From the NCBI RefSeq assembly GCF_016755875.1, contig NZ_BNED01000005.1, positions 1,550,001 to 1,614,000 on the forward strand: a stretch of 64,000 nt of DNA, written 5' to 3'. Every line of letters begins with the position of its first letter. Position 1 is the first letter of the stretch. This DNA comes from Streptomyces spororaveus. GTDB lineage: Bacteria; Actinomycetota; Actinomycetes; Streptomycetales; Streptomycetaceae. This document shows, one piece after another, positions 23,968 to 34,413 of this stretch. Made by a program: the position numbers and the translations under genes. The notes beneath the pieces are model-generated. The model saw nothing but the letters and a program-made list of their open reading frames with translations. It was not told the DNA's origin and searched no databases.

Positions 23968-25719
23968 CTACGCGTCCCGGCCGCTGGTCGCCGCGTAGTA
24001 CTGGAGGTCCTGCACCTCCACCTTGTGGTCCACCCGGTACGGCAGGTCGACCTTCACACCGGCCTTCCCGTCCCGGACGATCTGTGCCGAGCTGGTGCCC
24101 GCCTTCAGCGGCAGCAGCTGCGAGTGGATCCCGGCGGGGGCCTCGTAGCTGCCTTCCGCGGTTCCTACGGTCGTACGGACGGCTCCGGCCCCGGTGAGGA
24201 AGCTGAGCACCTCCACCTTGTCCCGGGGCGGTGCGCTCCCCTTGCGGAGCGACATCACCAGCGACTGGTCGCCCGTCGGGTCGGCGTCCGCGAACTGCGT
24301 GCGCGCGGAGAGGTAGAGGGTGTCCCGGACGATCTCCGGCCAGCTGCCCGTCTTGAACTTGGTCAGGTAGTACGAGGTCAGGTCCAGGTACGCGTGGCCG
24401 TTGTGCAGGGAGGGTGCGAACTGGCTGCCCTCCGAGTAGTCGTTCCAGGTGGTGAGCTGGACCCAGTCGGCGCCGTCCTCGATGGCGTGCGTCCAGGTGG
24501 AGCGCAGGGTCGCGGTGTTGCCCGCCTCGTCGTAGATGCCCTGGTTGGGGCGCGCGTCCTGGACCGACACCGGCTGCATCCAGATCTTGCCCATGTCGTG
24601 GGCCCGCCGGACGTCGCGCGTCGAGCTCTCCTGGCCGACGTAGCTGCGGCTGCCCCACTCGGAGAAGCCGTGGCTGATCGGGGCGAACTCCCCGCTGTGG
24701 GCGCCGAAGTCGAGGAAGAGGGGGACGAAGGCGGTGCGGATGCCGTGCTTGGACTTCAGGAGCGCGATGACCTCGGTCCACCAGGCGACGCTCTTCTCCT
24801 CCGCCTTGAAGGGGGAGACCACGAGGCGGCCGTCGGGGAGGCGGTGCGCGGCGGAGGCGTCGGCGAGGGTGGCGATCGCCTCGGCGAGCACCGCGGGGTC
24901 GTCGGTGTTCAGGGAGGTCATGTCCGGCATCAGCATGATCTTGAATGCCGGGTCCACCGAACGGGCCGCCGCCATCAGCAGGTTGCAGCGGTCCCAGTTC
25001 TTGCCGGAGAGGGAGAGCAGGTCGAGCGTGAAGCCGTCGATGCCCGCCGCGCGGGCCGTGCGCACCTCCTGCTGGAGGTTGGCGTACTCCCAGTCGCCGC
25101 TCTTCGGGGTCACGGGCAGCGGCCGGTCGCGCAGGAGGCCGCCGTACCGGCCGTGCTTCCCGCTCTCGCCGTCCGGGTTCAGGTAGTTGCGGGTGTAGTA
25201 GTCCCGGTCCGCGGCCGCGTTGTCGAGGGAGAGCGGGTACGGGGTGAAGTAGTGGGCGAACACCAGCTTCTTGCCCGCGGCGCCCGAGCGCAGGGCGGCG
25301 GGCTGGGGCATGTCGAAGGGCAGGGCCCCGGTGGGGCGTTCGGCCCCGGAGTCCAGCGTGCCCGTGGGGTTGCCCTTGGCGGCGGCGCCCTTCGTGGGGG
25401 CCGGGGGCTCGGCCGGTGACGGGGTGGCCTCGCCGGGGGCGGCCGTGGCCCCGGCGGTCGCGGGGGCCGCCGGGGGCTCGCCGCCGGGGGCCGAGGCCCC
25501 CTGTACGGACGCGGCGTCGCGGGGGTCCCAGGCGATTCCGGTGGCGGCGCAGACACCGACGAGGAAGAAGCCGGAGAGCAGCGCGGCCAGCAGGGGTCTG
25601 CGGCCCCGGAAGGCCGGGCGGCGCCGGTGCGACACGGGCCCGCCCGCCCGGCCCTTGCGCGGTGTGCTCCGGCCCGCACGGTGCTGTGCTCGCCGGTCCG
25701 TCCGCCGGTCCGCTGTCAT
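23968..25719 (-). CDS. Glycoside hydrolase family 71 protein (alpha-1,3-glucanase-like)
   Basis: 583 aa. ATG 25719 is preceded by GGGAGG. A long basic N-terminus precedes a hydrophobic segment (RPLLAALLSGFFLVGVCAATGIAW), so the enzyme is exported or membrane-anchored. A Pro/Ala/Thr linker (about 95-155) leads to the catalytic region: LVFAHYFTPYPLSLDN, AAGIDGFTLDLLSL, FKIMLMPDMTSL and QLTTWNDYSEGSQF are typical of GH71 endo-1,3-alpha-glucanases. A beta-rich C-terminal domain completes it. The likely role is degradation of fungal alpha-1,3-glucan. It is monocistronic. Confidence 0.85.
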   Translation of the reverse strand: MTADRRTDRRAQHRAGRSTPRKGRAGGPVSHRRRPAFRGRRPLLAALLSGFFLVGVCAATGIAWDPRDAASVQGASAPGGEPPAAPATAGATAAPGEATPSPAEPPAPTKGAAAKGNPTGTLDSGAERPTGALPFDMPQPAALRSGAAGKKLVFAHYFTPYPLSLDNAAADRDYYTRNYLNPDGESGKHGRYGGLLRDRPLPVTPKSGDWEYANLQQEVRTARAAGIDGFTLDLLSLSGKNWDRCNLLMAAARSVDPAFKIMLMPDMTSLNTDDPAVLAEAIATLADASAAHRLPDGRLVVSPFKAEEKSVAWWTEVIALLKSKHGIRTAFVPLFLDFGAHSGEFAPISHGFSEWGSRSYVGQESSTRDVRRAHDMGKIWMQPVSVQDARPNQGIYDEAGNTATLRSTWTHAIEDGADWVQLTTWNDYSEGSQFAPSLHNGHAYLDLTSYYLTKFKTGSWPEIVRDTLYLSARTQFADADPTGDQSLVMSLRKGSAPPRDKVEVLSFLTGAGAVRTTVGTAEGSYEAPAGIHSQLLPLKAGTSSAQIVRDGKAGVKVDLPYRVDHKVEVQDLQYYAATSGRDA

Positions 25720-26020
25720 TCTGGTCCCTCCCGCGAATATGCCCCGAGGAGGGGCTGCACAGCAGTAGAGCCCAATCCCGGCTTCCGGACAACTGTTCCC
25801 AGGAGCCGGAGTTCGGGTACGTACGTCACACGGACCACGGGAAATACGCCGTCCGTCCGGCGGCCCGGACGAAGTCCTCACCTGGGCCGCAGCGAACCCG
25901 CCCTTCGGAATGCGACATTCCCCTAGCCTTACGGCGCAAGTGGCGCATAATCGTCGTCACGCGGCGCGAAAAACCCTGCTGCCGCACTTGGTCACGCATG
26001 CACTGGGGGGCATCGTGCCG
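25720..26020. other. Intergenic promoter region between divergent genes
   Basis: 301 bp between the GH71 gene and the NB-ARC-like gene. It is relatively AT-rich around 25795-25860 and 25910-25990 (for example cgcataatcgtcgtc). No gene, hairpin or recognisable operator was seen; it presumably carries both promoters. Confidence 0.5.
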
Positions 26021-26518
26021 ATGAGGGAATCCGGGGCCATGGGGGAAGCCGGGTCGATGAGGGAAAAAGGCTTATCCGGAACACTGCCGGCGACATCCGC
26101 CGAAATGTCCCGGCTGCTCACCGCCGTCCGGCGCGGGCGGGTCCTGACCGTGGCAGGAGCCTTCCGCGAGCCGCGGAGCCTGCTGGTGCGGGAGATCGCG
26201 CGGCGGATCGCGTCCAACTTCTACGACGGGGTGGCCGTCGTCGCCATGGACCCGCTGCACGGCGGCTACGGGGTCCGCGAGCTGACGGCCCAGCTGGGCT
26301 GCGTGCCCGGTATGCCCGCACCGGCCCGGGGAACGGCGAACACCGCCTCGTGGCTGGCCGAACGGGACATGCTGCTCGTCCTGGACGGTGCGGAACTGCT
26401 CGGCCCGGACGCCCTGGCCTGGCTGCGGAACCTGCTGGCCGTGGCGCCGGGGCTGCGGATCCTGGCGGCGGGGCGGACCCCGCTGGCCTTCGAGCAGGAG
26501 CGGATCCACCGGCTCTGA
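26021..26518 (+). CDS. Stand-alone NB-ARC-like domain protein with degenerate Walker A
   Basis: 165 aa from ATG 26021 (earlier in-frame starts exist). The order of motifs follows the NB-ARC/AAA module of SARP and LuxR regulators: VLTVAGAFREPRSLLVREIARRI at the Walker A position, VAVVAMDPLHG, DMLLVLDGAELL as Walker B and GLRILAAGRTPLAFEQERIHRL as the sensor region. The P-loop GxxGxGKT is replaced by AGAFREPR, so nucleotide binding is doubtful. There is no DNA-binding or TPR domain, and the frame stops right after the sensor motif. It may be a remnant or an adaptor. Confidence 0.55.
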   Translation: MRESGAMGEAGSMREKGLSGTLPATSAEMSRLLTAVRRGRVLTVAGAFREPRSLLVREIARRIASNFYDGVAVVAMDPLHGGYGVRELTAQLGCVPGMPAPARGTANTASWLAERDMLLVLDGAELLGPDALAWLRNLLAVAPGLRILAAGRTPLAFEQERIHRL

Positions 26519-26545
26519 TCCCGGAGTCCGCGGCGCTCGGCGGGA

Positions 26546-27346
26546 TCAGTCCAGCTGCCGGCTGAGCTGGCGCCACACCGGGGCCGGGCAGCGGCCCTGC
26601 GGCCGGGACTTGAGGAACATCCCGTAGTCGACCCGGCGCGGCGTACGGCCGAACTCCACCCAGTGGGCGCGGCCGGAGGCCTTGTCCCAGCCGTCGTTGG
26701 GCATCCGGATGTGGTCGGTGCGCCCGTCCTTGTCCTTGGTGGTGATCTGCGCGACCTCCGCGTGGCCGGAATGGACGGCCAGCACCACGCAGTAGTGCCG
26801 CAGCTGCCGCGCCGGGTCCTCGCGCAGCGGCACCATGGCCAGCCAGATCTCCCCCGGCGCCGGCCGGTGGGTGCGGACGACGACGCGCGGGACGTCCCGG
26901 GAGCCGCCCCGTGAGCCGCCCCGGGAGGCGTCCCAGCGGCGGACCACCACGACGAAGACGAGCGCCACCACGCCGGCGGCCATGCTCTCGGCGGTGGCCC
27001 GGACGTTCCACACCGGGTGGTCCCCGACCTTGCCCTCGGTCCACCACAGCGCCGCGGCCACGAGCGCGAGCAGGGCCGCCGCCCGTGCCGGGACCAGCCA
27101 CCAGGCGCCTGCCCGGCGGCGGCCCGCGAAGAGCGCGAGCAGCAGGGCCACCACGACCGGTATGGCGTAGAGGATCAGGTACTGGCCGAAGCCGTGCAGC
27201 TCCTGCGGCGGTGTCTGCTCCGCCAGCAGGTCGGGCATCGCCAGCGGCACCGCCAGCAGATAGCCGACGGCGGGCAGGACGAAGAGCACGAGCAGCAGCC
27301 CGGCGCACCCGGCGCCGCCGCAGGACGTGTCGGAGCGACGCGCCAC
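26546..27346 (-). CDS. Membrane-anchored protein with C-terminal MazF/PemK-like domain
   Basis: 266 aa, ATG 27346. Four hydrophobic segments occupy residues 12-135 (LLLVLFVLPAVGYLLAV, LILYAIPVVVALLLALF, AAALLALVAAALWW, AAGVVALVFVVVV). The C-terminal 110 residues have the PemK/MazF pattern PGEIWLAMVPL, RHYCVVLAVHSGHAEVAQITTKDKDG, DHIRMP, HWVEF and CPAPVWRQLSRQ. MazF-type toxins are usually soluble endoribonucleases beside an antitoxin gene. Here no antitoxin candidate is adjacent, and the domain sits behind a membrane anchor. Domain identity rests on motif reading only. Confidence 0.6.
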   Translation of the reverse strand: MARRSDTSCGGAGCAGLLLVLFVLPAVGYLLAVPLAMPDLLAEQTPPQELHGFGQYLILYAIPVVVALLLALFAGRRRAGAWWLVPARAAALLALVAAALWWTEGKVGDHPVWNVRATAESMAAGVVALVFVVVVRRWDASRGGSRGGSRDVPRVVVRTHRPAPGEIWLAMVPLREDPARQLRHYCVVLAVHSGHAEVAQITTKDKDGRTDHIRMPNDGWDKASGRAHWVEFGRTPRRVDYGMFLKSRPQGRCPAPVWRQLSRQLD

Positions 27347-27490
27347 AGAACCCCCAGAGCGTTTCGGTACGAGTCCCGGCCGGCCTGCGGCGGGAGCCCG
27401 GCCCGCCCCGGGTCACCGTCCCCGAACGCTAGCGCAAGGCCGTCGGGGCGCGGGCCGCAATCGGGTTTCGGGCCGCCCTTCCCGGATACG

Positions 27491-27530
27491 GCTCCGCCCC
27501 GGCCGGGCACGGGGCCGGCCGGGGCGGAGC
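27491..27530 (-). terminator. Terminator downstream of icd
   Basis: A 14-bp perfect stem GCTCCGCCCCGGCC / GGCCGGGGCGGAGC with a 12-nt loop, 41 bp past the icd stop. Confidence 0.85.
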
Positions 27531-27570
27531 GGATCACGTCGTCACGGACACGTGGGTACGGCTGCCGGCG

Positions 27571-29841
<2,271 letters not shown>

Positions 29842-29939
29842 TCAAGATATCTCGTGATCGGGCCGCTCAGGACAGCCCCCTGCCGCCAGTCCGGGAGACG
29901 CGTGTCACGCGGGCCCCGGCGTGCCCCGGAAATGGCGAA

Positions 29940-30004
29940 AGCGCCGCCCACGGCTGTTCCCGGCCGGGGGCGGCGCTCAGGCATGCGGGCCTTGATCAGG
30001 CCCG
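29940..30004 (-). terminator. Two tandem hairpins downstream of the DUF805 gene
   Basis: AGCGCCGCCC (29940-29949) pairs with GGGCGGCGCT (29968-29977), and CGGGCCT pairs with AGGCCCG (29986-30004). The pair lies between the DUF805 stop (30014) and the icd promoter. Confidence 0.78.
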
Positions 30005-30013
30005 TGCGTCACA

Positions 30014-30367
30014 TCAGGCGGCGTACGCCTTCGGGTCCTGGCCGTACTCGTTCGGCTGCTGCTGGCCGGCGGTGGCCAGGAGCACGATCAGCCAGATGAA
30101 GCCGACGAGCGGCACGAAGTTGATGAAGATCCACCAGCCGGACTTGCCGGTGTCGTGCAGGCGGCGCACGGTCACGGCGAGGTTCGGGAGGAGGGTGCCG
30201 AGGGCGTAGAGGGCGTACAGCCACGGGGACGTGCCGAGCACGGCGTCCAGGATCGCGACGATGATCAGGGCGGCGATCTGGAAGAGGAAGAACATCCAGT
30301 ACTCCTGGCGGCGCGCACGGCCGGAGAAGTCGGCGTACTTCTTCAGAACGTCGAGGTAGTGGTTCAC
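30014..30367 (-). CDS. DUF805 family membrane protein
   Basis: 117 aa. The N-terminus MNHYLDVLKKYADFSGRARRQEYWMFFLF is diagnostic of DUF805, and VTVRRLHDTGKSGWW follows in the second half. Three or four transmembrane helices (IAALIIVAILDAVLG, WLYALYALGTLLP, FINFVPLVGFIWLIVLLA) fill the rest. It ends in a Gln/Asn-rich tail (GQQQPNEYGQDPKAY). The family is widespread and of unknown function. ATG 30367; monocistronic between terminators. Confidence 0.93.
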   Translation of the reverse strand: MNHYLDVLKKYADFSGRARRQEYWMFFLFQIAALIIVAILDAVLGTSPWLYALYALGTLLPNLAVTVRRLHDTGKSGWWIFINFVPLVGFIWLIVLLATAGQQQPNEYGQDPKAYAA

Positions 30368-30629
30368 GGGTCCCCCCAGAGGACGGTTGGTTCGGCCCGT
30401 CCTGCTGGAGCAAGCCGGGGCAGAACTTATGCCCCCCTTACGTCGCGGTCAAGCCACTTCCGGGGCGGCCAAATCGGCTGGACCGCACGATTTCCGGCAG
30501 CGGAGTTACGACTTCGGGACACAGCCCCAGCGCCATGTCCCCGAACGTCCGAAACGTCCGCACGCAAGGCCCACTTGACGCCCCCGCGGCTGCTCCGATC
30601 GTTACCCACATCGTTATCGCGCCGCGACA
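30368..30629. other. Intergenic promoter region upstream of the DUF805 gene
   Basis: 262 bp holding the DUF805 promoter; no coding sequence, repeat or operator could be recognised. Confidence 0.5.
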
Positions 30630-30673
30630 CCGCGGGCCGGGCCGGGGAGGAGGGCTCCCGTCCCGGCCCGCGG
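30630..30673 (-). terminator. Terminator downstream of chitosanase
   Basis: A 12-bp perfect stem CCGCGGGCCGGG / CCCGGCCCGCGG directly after the chitosanase stop (30681). Confidence 0.8.
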
Positions 30674-30680
30674 CGGGCCG

Positions 30681-31529
30681 TCAGCCGATGTGGAAGGGAT
30701 CGCCGTAGACCTTCCAGTCCAGCGGCGTGTTGAGGTTCAGGTTGCCCTTCTTCAGGAAGACCCGCTGCGCGGTGTCGACCCGGCTGGTGTCGCTGTGCGC
30801 CTCCTCCTGCTTCATCGCCCAGACCCGGGCGTCGAGGAAGGCGTTGAGGTACGTGGTCTCGTTGCCGCCCTGCGACGGGGGCTTGGCCTTGGTCAGGGCG
30901 CGCTTGCGGATGTTGCGGAAGCTGGTGGAGTCGCCCCCGTCGCCGTGCATCACGATGGCGTCGTAGTAGATGAACTGGCCCAGTACGCCGATCCCGTCGG
31001 CCTTGCCCTGGTTCACGGACGGATTGAAGTAGACCCGGTCGCGCTCGCGGTCCTGGGCCTTCCTGAAGTCGGCGTCCTGGGCCGCCTTCGCCCAGTCCTT
31101 GGTGAAGTTCGGATCGAGGCCGGCGTGCGAGTCGCTGCCGTCGACCCTGCGCAGGGCGGGGAGGTACTTGGCGAGCACGTTGCCCGGCTTGATCTGCGTG
31201 TAGTACTCGACGAGGTCGAGCATGTCGCCGGTGCCGGAACAGAATCCGATGATGCCGGCCGTGTAACCGCGGCCGTCGTCTATGTCCTCTATGTACTTGT
31301 ACTGCGCCTTCCAGTCCAGCGAGGAGTTCTCCGCGCTGGAGACGATCTTCATGGCGATCTCCTTCTTCGCCGGATCGTCGAGTCCTACGGCTGCGGCCGC
31401 GGCCGCGGCCGTCGCGGGCTCCGCCGCGGGGGCAGGGGCCGCGGTGGCATGAGCGGCGACGGGGACGGCGATCAGCGCGCTGCCGAGCAGTGCGCCGATC
31501 GCCAGCATCTTGCGGCGGGGGGTGAACAC
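30681..31529 (-). CDS. csn: Secreted chitosanase, glycoside hydrolase family 46
   Basis: 282 aa. Basic n-region and hydrophobic core (KMLAIGALLGSALIAVPVAAHATA) form a signal peptide, followed by an Ala-rich spacer (GCGGCC codon repeats). The mature enzyme shows the GH46 catalytic pair: Glu in VSSAENSSLDW and Asp in IEDIDDGRGYTAGIIGF about 18 residues later. FNPSVNQGKADGIGVLGQFIYYDA and ETTYLNAFLDARVWAM are further family signatures. It hydrolyses chitosan outside the cell to glucosamine oligomers. A CsnR-like operator half lies 40 bp upstream. Confidence 0.95.
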   Translation of the reverse strand: MFTPRRKMLAIGALLGSALIAVPVAAHATAAPAPAAEPATAAAAAAAVGLDDPAKKEIAMKIVSSAENSSLDWKAQYKYIEDIDDGRGYTAGIIGFCSGTGDMLDLVEYYTQIKPGNVLAKYLPALRRVDGSDSHAGLDPNFTKDWAKAAQDADFRKAQDRERDRVYFNPSVNQGKADGIGVLGQFIYYDAIVMHGDGGDSTSFRNIRKRALTKAKPPSQGGNETTYLNAFLDARVWAMKQEEAHSDTSRVDTAQRVFLKKGNLNLNTPLDWKVYGDPFHIG

Positions 31530-31568
31530 AAGGCCTCCATCTGGTGGTTGAGGCGTCCCAGCTTCGTT

Positions 31569-31581
31569 AGGAAACTTTACT
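31569..31581 (-). promoter_or_regulatory. Candidate CsnR-type operator upstream of chitosanase
   Basis: Read on the minus strand, AGTAAAGTTTCCT, one mismatch from the perfect palindrome AGGAAAGTTTCCT. From memory, chitosanase genes of Streptomyces carry a palindrome of this type bound by the ROK-family repressor CsnR. It lies 40 bp before the start codon. No csnR gene is in the window. Confidence 0.6.
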
Positions 31582-31638
31582 ACCAGAGCTGACGGCAGCT
31601 CAATACCCGGGCGCGGTGCAAGGAATGACCCCGTCCGG

Positions 31639-32727
31639 TCAGAGCCAGCCGTTACGCCTGAAGCCCCGGTGGATGACGAAACAGGCGAGCGCCATGACGC
31701 CGAGCACCAGCGGATAGCCGTAGGTCCAGTGCAGTTCGGGCATGTGGTCGAAGTTCATGCCGTACACCCCGCAGACCATGGTCGGGACGGCCACGATGGC
31801 CGCCCACGCCGTGATCTTGCGCATGTCCTCGTTCTGGGCGACCGTCACCTGCGCCAAGTGGGCCTGCAGGATGGAGTCGAGGAGGTTGTCGTAGGCGCTG
31901 ATCTGCTCGGTGGCCCGGGTCAGGTGGTCGGCCACGTTCCGGAAGTACGCACGGGTCTCCGGCGGGATGACCGGTATCGGCTGCGTGGCCAGTTGCTGGA
32001 GCGGGCGGCTCAGTGGCGCCACCGCCCGCCTGAGCTCCAGGAGTTCGCGCTTGAGCTGGTAGATCCGTCCCGCGTCGCCGCGGCCGCCGTCCTCGCTGAA
32101 CACCGCGGTCTCGACGGCGTCGATGTCGTTCTGCACCGCGTCCGTGACGGCCGCGTAGTCGTCGACCACGTGGTCGGCCATGGCGTGCAGAACGGCCGCG
32201 GGACCGTTGGCCAGTTGCTCCGGGGCGCGCTCGAGCTCCTCGCGGACCGGGCCCAGTGTGCCGCGGCCGCCGTGCCGGATGGTGATGATGAAGTCCTGGC
32301 CGGTGAAGGCCATCAGCTCGCCGGTCTCCACCACCTCACTGGTCGCGGTCAGCTCCTCGTGCTCCACGTAGCGCACGGTCTTGAAAACGGAGAACAGCGT
32401 GTCGTCGTAACGCTCCACCTTGGGACGCTGGTGCGCGTTCACGGCGTCCTCGACGGCGAGGGGGTGCAGGCCGAACAGCTCGGCCAGCCCGGCCAGCTCC
32501 GACCTCGCCGGCTCGTGCAGGCCGATCCAGACGAAGCCGTCACCCGTCTTGCGGACCCGGCGCAGCGCCTCCTCCACCTCGGCGCAGTCGTCCTGCCGTA
32601 CGCCGTCCCGGTAGACCACGCAGTTGACCACCGCACTGCCGAGCGGGGAGCGGGCCGGGTGGCTGAGGTCGACGGCCCGCCGGTAGCTGCGCCGTACGAC
32701 CCGGCGCAGGTTGCTGAACATGGACAA
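31639..32727 (-). CDS. corA: CorA-type magnesium/cobalt transporter
   Basis: 362 aa. A soluble N-terminal funnel domain (about 1-290) with DGFVWIGLHEPARSELAGLAELFGLHPLAVEDA is followed by two C-terminal helices. The selectivity-loop signature YGMNFDHMPEL sits between them (TAWAAIVAVPTMVCGVYGMNF, YPLVLGVMALACFVIHRGF). It is a pentameric channel for Mg2+, and possibly Co2+ or Ni2+. TTG 32727 is preferred because GGGGAG is 7 nt upstream; the ATG at 32721 would be 13 nt away. Monocistronic. Confidence 0.93.
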   Translation of the reverse strand: MSMFSNLRRVVRRSYRRAVDLSHPARSPLGSAVVNCVVYRDGVRQDDCAEVEEALRRVRKTGDGFVWIGLHEPARSELAGLAELFGLHPLAVEDAVNAHQRPKVERYDDTLFSVFKTVRYVEHEELTATSEVVETGELMAFTGQDFIITIRHGGRGTLGPVREELERAPEQLANGPAAVLHAMADHVVDDYAAVTDAVQNDIDAVETAVFSEDGGRGDAGRIYQLKRELLELRRAVAPLSRPLQQLATQPIPVIPPETRAYFRNVADHLTRATEQISAYDNLLDSILQAHLAQVTVAQNEDMRKITAWAAIVAVPTMVCGVYGMNFDHMPELHWTYGYPLVLGVMALACFVIHRGFRRNGWL

Positions 32728-32852
32728 CGGCGTACTCCCCTTCGGCGGATCAGCGGCCAGTCTGCCATCGCCGCCGGAACGCCCGCGTCCGGGCTCACCG
32801 CCACCGGCTCGCGCCGTCTCCGGCCGGGGGTCCGTGCGAGGCGCCGCCCGTT

Positions 32853-33245
32853 TCAGACCCGGTCGATGAACACGCTCGTCGACTTCACCCGCGCCGTGGC
32901 CCGCGCGCCGACTTCCAGCCCGAGCTCCTCCACCGCCTCCCGCGTCAGCAGCGACACGATCCGGTGCGGCCCGGCCTGGATCTCCACCTGCGCGTCGACC
33001 GTGCCGAGCTTCACCCCGGTGACGATGCCCGGGAAGGCGTTGCGCGCCGAGGTGTACGGGGTCTCCTCGCCCTCGGCACCCTCCTGCGCGGCCTCGACGC
33101 AGAAGGCGGCCAGGTCGGGCCCGTCCACCATCCGCCGGGTGCCCTCGCGGTGGGTGGGGAACCGTTCGGCATCCGCCCAGCGCCGGGCCGTGTCGACGCT
33201 GACGCCGAGCATCCGGGCCGCCTGGCCGATCGTGTAGGACTCCAT
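32853..33245 (-). CDS. MerR/excisionase-type HTH protein with molybdate-binding TOBE (Mop) domain
   Basis: 130 aa. Residues 1-45 form a small winged HTH (YTIGQAARMLGVSVDTARRWADAERFPTHREGTRRMV). Residues 60-130 form a Mop/TOBE domain (SARNAFPGIVTGVKLGTVDAQVEIQAGPHRIVSLLTREAVEELGL, ARVKSTSVFI) that binds molybdate or tungstate in related proteins. It probably senses oxyanion and regulates transport genes; no modABC genes are in the window. Its start lies 10 bp from the concentric palindromic repeat. Confidence 0.85.
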   Translation of the reverse strand: MESYTIGQAARMLGVSVDTARRWADAERFPTHREGTRRMVDGPDLAAFCVEAAQEGAEGEETPYTSARNAFPGIVTGVKLGTVDAQVEIQAGPHRIVSLLTREAVEELGLEVGARATARVKSTSVFIDRV

Positions 33246-33254
33246 GACCGCAGC

Positions 33255-33444
33255 TTAGGGGGTGTGTTGCCGGTCAGGGCGGATCAGGGAGCGGTGGCCG
33301 GTGCCGTGCATCGCAAGGCGGACGAGGGAGGCGACGCGGAGCGTCGCCGACCGAGGACAACGCCGCGAGGCGCGGTGCCGGCCACCGCGAGCCCGCCCTG
33401 ACCGGCAACACACCCCCTAAGGGGTGTGTTGCCGGTCAGGGCGG
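33255..33444. repeat. Concentric palindromic repeat element with an extra terminal copy
   Basis: 28-bp ends at 33255-33282 (TTAGGGGGTGTGTTGCC...) and 33393-33420 are perfect reverse complements. Inside them 33291-33306 pairs with 33373-33388 (14 of 16), and at the centre GGCGACGC (33330-33337) pairs with GCGTCGCC (33341-33348). The whole 166 bp can fold into one long hairpin. Immediately after it, 33421-33444 repeats 24 bp of the left end in direct orientation and supplies the last codons and stop of argP. There is no ORF inside. It could be a MITE-like or REP-like element, or a bidirectional terminator. Confidence 0.85.
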
Positions 33445-34344
33445 AGGGTTGCGGAGCGACTCCCGGGCCGCCGCCGCGATCACCTCCGCGACCATCGACA
33501 GGGCGGGCGAGTCGAGCCTCCACTGCTGCCAGTACAGGGGTACGTCTATCGGCCGCCGCGGCTCCAGCAGCACCAGCTCCCCCGTCCGCACCAGTGGTCT
33601 CGACTGCTGCTCCGGCACCAGCCCCCACCCCAGCCCCGCGACCACCGCGTCACGGAACCCCTCCGACGTCGGGATGTAGTGCCGTACCCGCCCCGCCCCG
33701 GCCGCCGGGTCCCCCGTCAGCGAGCGGACGAAGGCGTCCTGGAGGTCGTCCTTGCGGTCGAACACGATCGTCGGGGCCTCCCGCAGGTCCCGCTCCGGCT
33801 CCCCCGTCAGGTACCGGGCCGCGAACGCGGGGCTCGCCGTCGGCAGGTACCGGGCCAGGCCCAGCATCCGTACGCTGCACCCGGCCACCGGGTCGGGCGA
33901 GGAGGTCACCGCCGCCATCACCTGGCCCTCCCGCAGCAGCGCCGTCGTGTGCGACTCGTCCTCACGGTGGAGCTCGACGCAGACCGGCGGATCCTGCGGC
34001 ACCCGCGCCAGCGCGGGCAGGAACCAGGTCGCCAGGGAGTCCGCGTTCACCGCGATCGGCAGCCGCACCGGGCCCATCCCGTCGTCCATCCCCAGCTCGG
34101 TGCGCGCGTCGCGCTCCAGGCGGGCCAGCTGACGGGCGAAACGGACCACCACCTCCCCGGACTCGGTCGCCCGCACCGGCTTCGTCCGCATCAGCAGCAC
34201 CCGGCCGGTCCGCTGCTCCAGCGCCTTGACCCGTTGGCTGACCGCGGAGGGGGTCACGTGCAGGGCGGCCGCGGCCGCGTCGAAGGTGCCCTCGTCCACC
34301 ACGGCGAGCAGCGTGCGTACCTGGTCCAGCGGAAGCTCATCCAT
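33436..34344 (-). CDS. argP: LysR-family regulator ArgP/LysG
   Basis: 302 aa, ATG 34344. The N-terminal LysR HTH is LDQVRTLLAVVDEGTFDAAAAALHVTPSAVSQRVKALE. The substrate domain carries ArgP-type features (LPIAVNADSLATWFLPALA, PTIVFDRKDDLQDAFV, HYIPTSEGFRDAVVAGLGWGLVPE). It is divergent from lysE with a 69-bp AT-rich gap, the arrangement of lysG-lysE in Corynebacterium, so it probably activates the exporter when intracellular Lys or Arg is high. The last two codons and the stop are formed by the neighbouring repeat. Confidence 0.92.
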   Translation of the reverse strand: MDELPLDQVRTLLAVVDEGTFDAAAAALHVTPSAVSQRVKALEQRTGRVLLMRTKPVRATESGEVVVRFARQLARLERDARTELGMDDGMGPVRLPIAVNADSLATWFLPALARVPQDPPVCVELHREDESHTTALLREGQVMAAVTSSPDPVAGCSVRMLGLARYLPTASPAFAARYLTGEPERDLREAPTIVFDRKDDLQDAFVRSLTGDPAAGAGRVRHYIPTSEGFRDAVVAGLGWGLVPEQQSRPLVRTGELVLLEPRRPIDVPLYWQQWRLDSPALSMVAEVIAAAARESLRNPPP

Positions 34345-34413
34345 CACGAGCGCTAATGGTACGTAAAAATCTTTAGCTGTACTGAACCGATCTCGCTGCC
34401 TACGGTCGGAGCC
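34345..34413. promoter_or_regulatory. Divergent argP-lysE control region
   Basis: 69 bp, strikingly AT-rich for the genome (ggtacgtaaaaatctttagc). It should hold both promoters and the ArgP site, by analogy with lysG-lysE. Confidence 0.6.
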
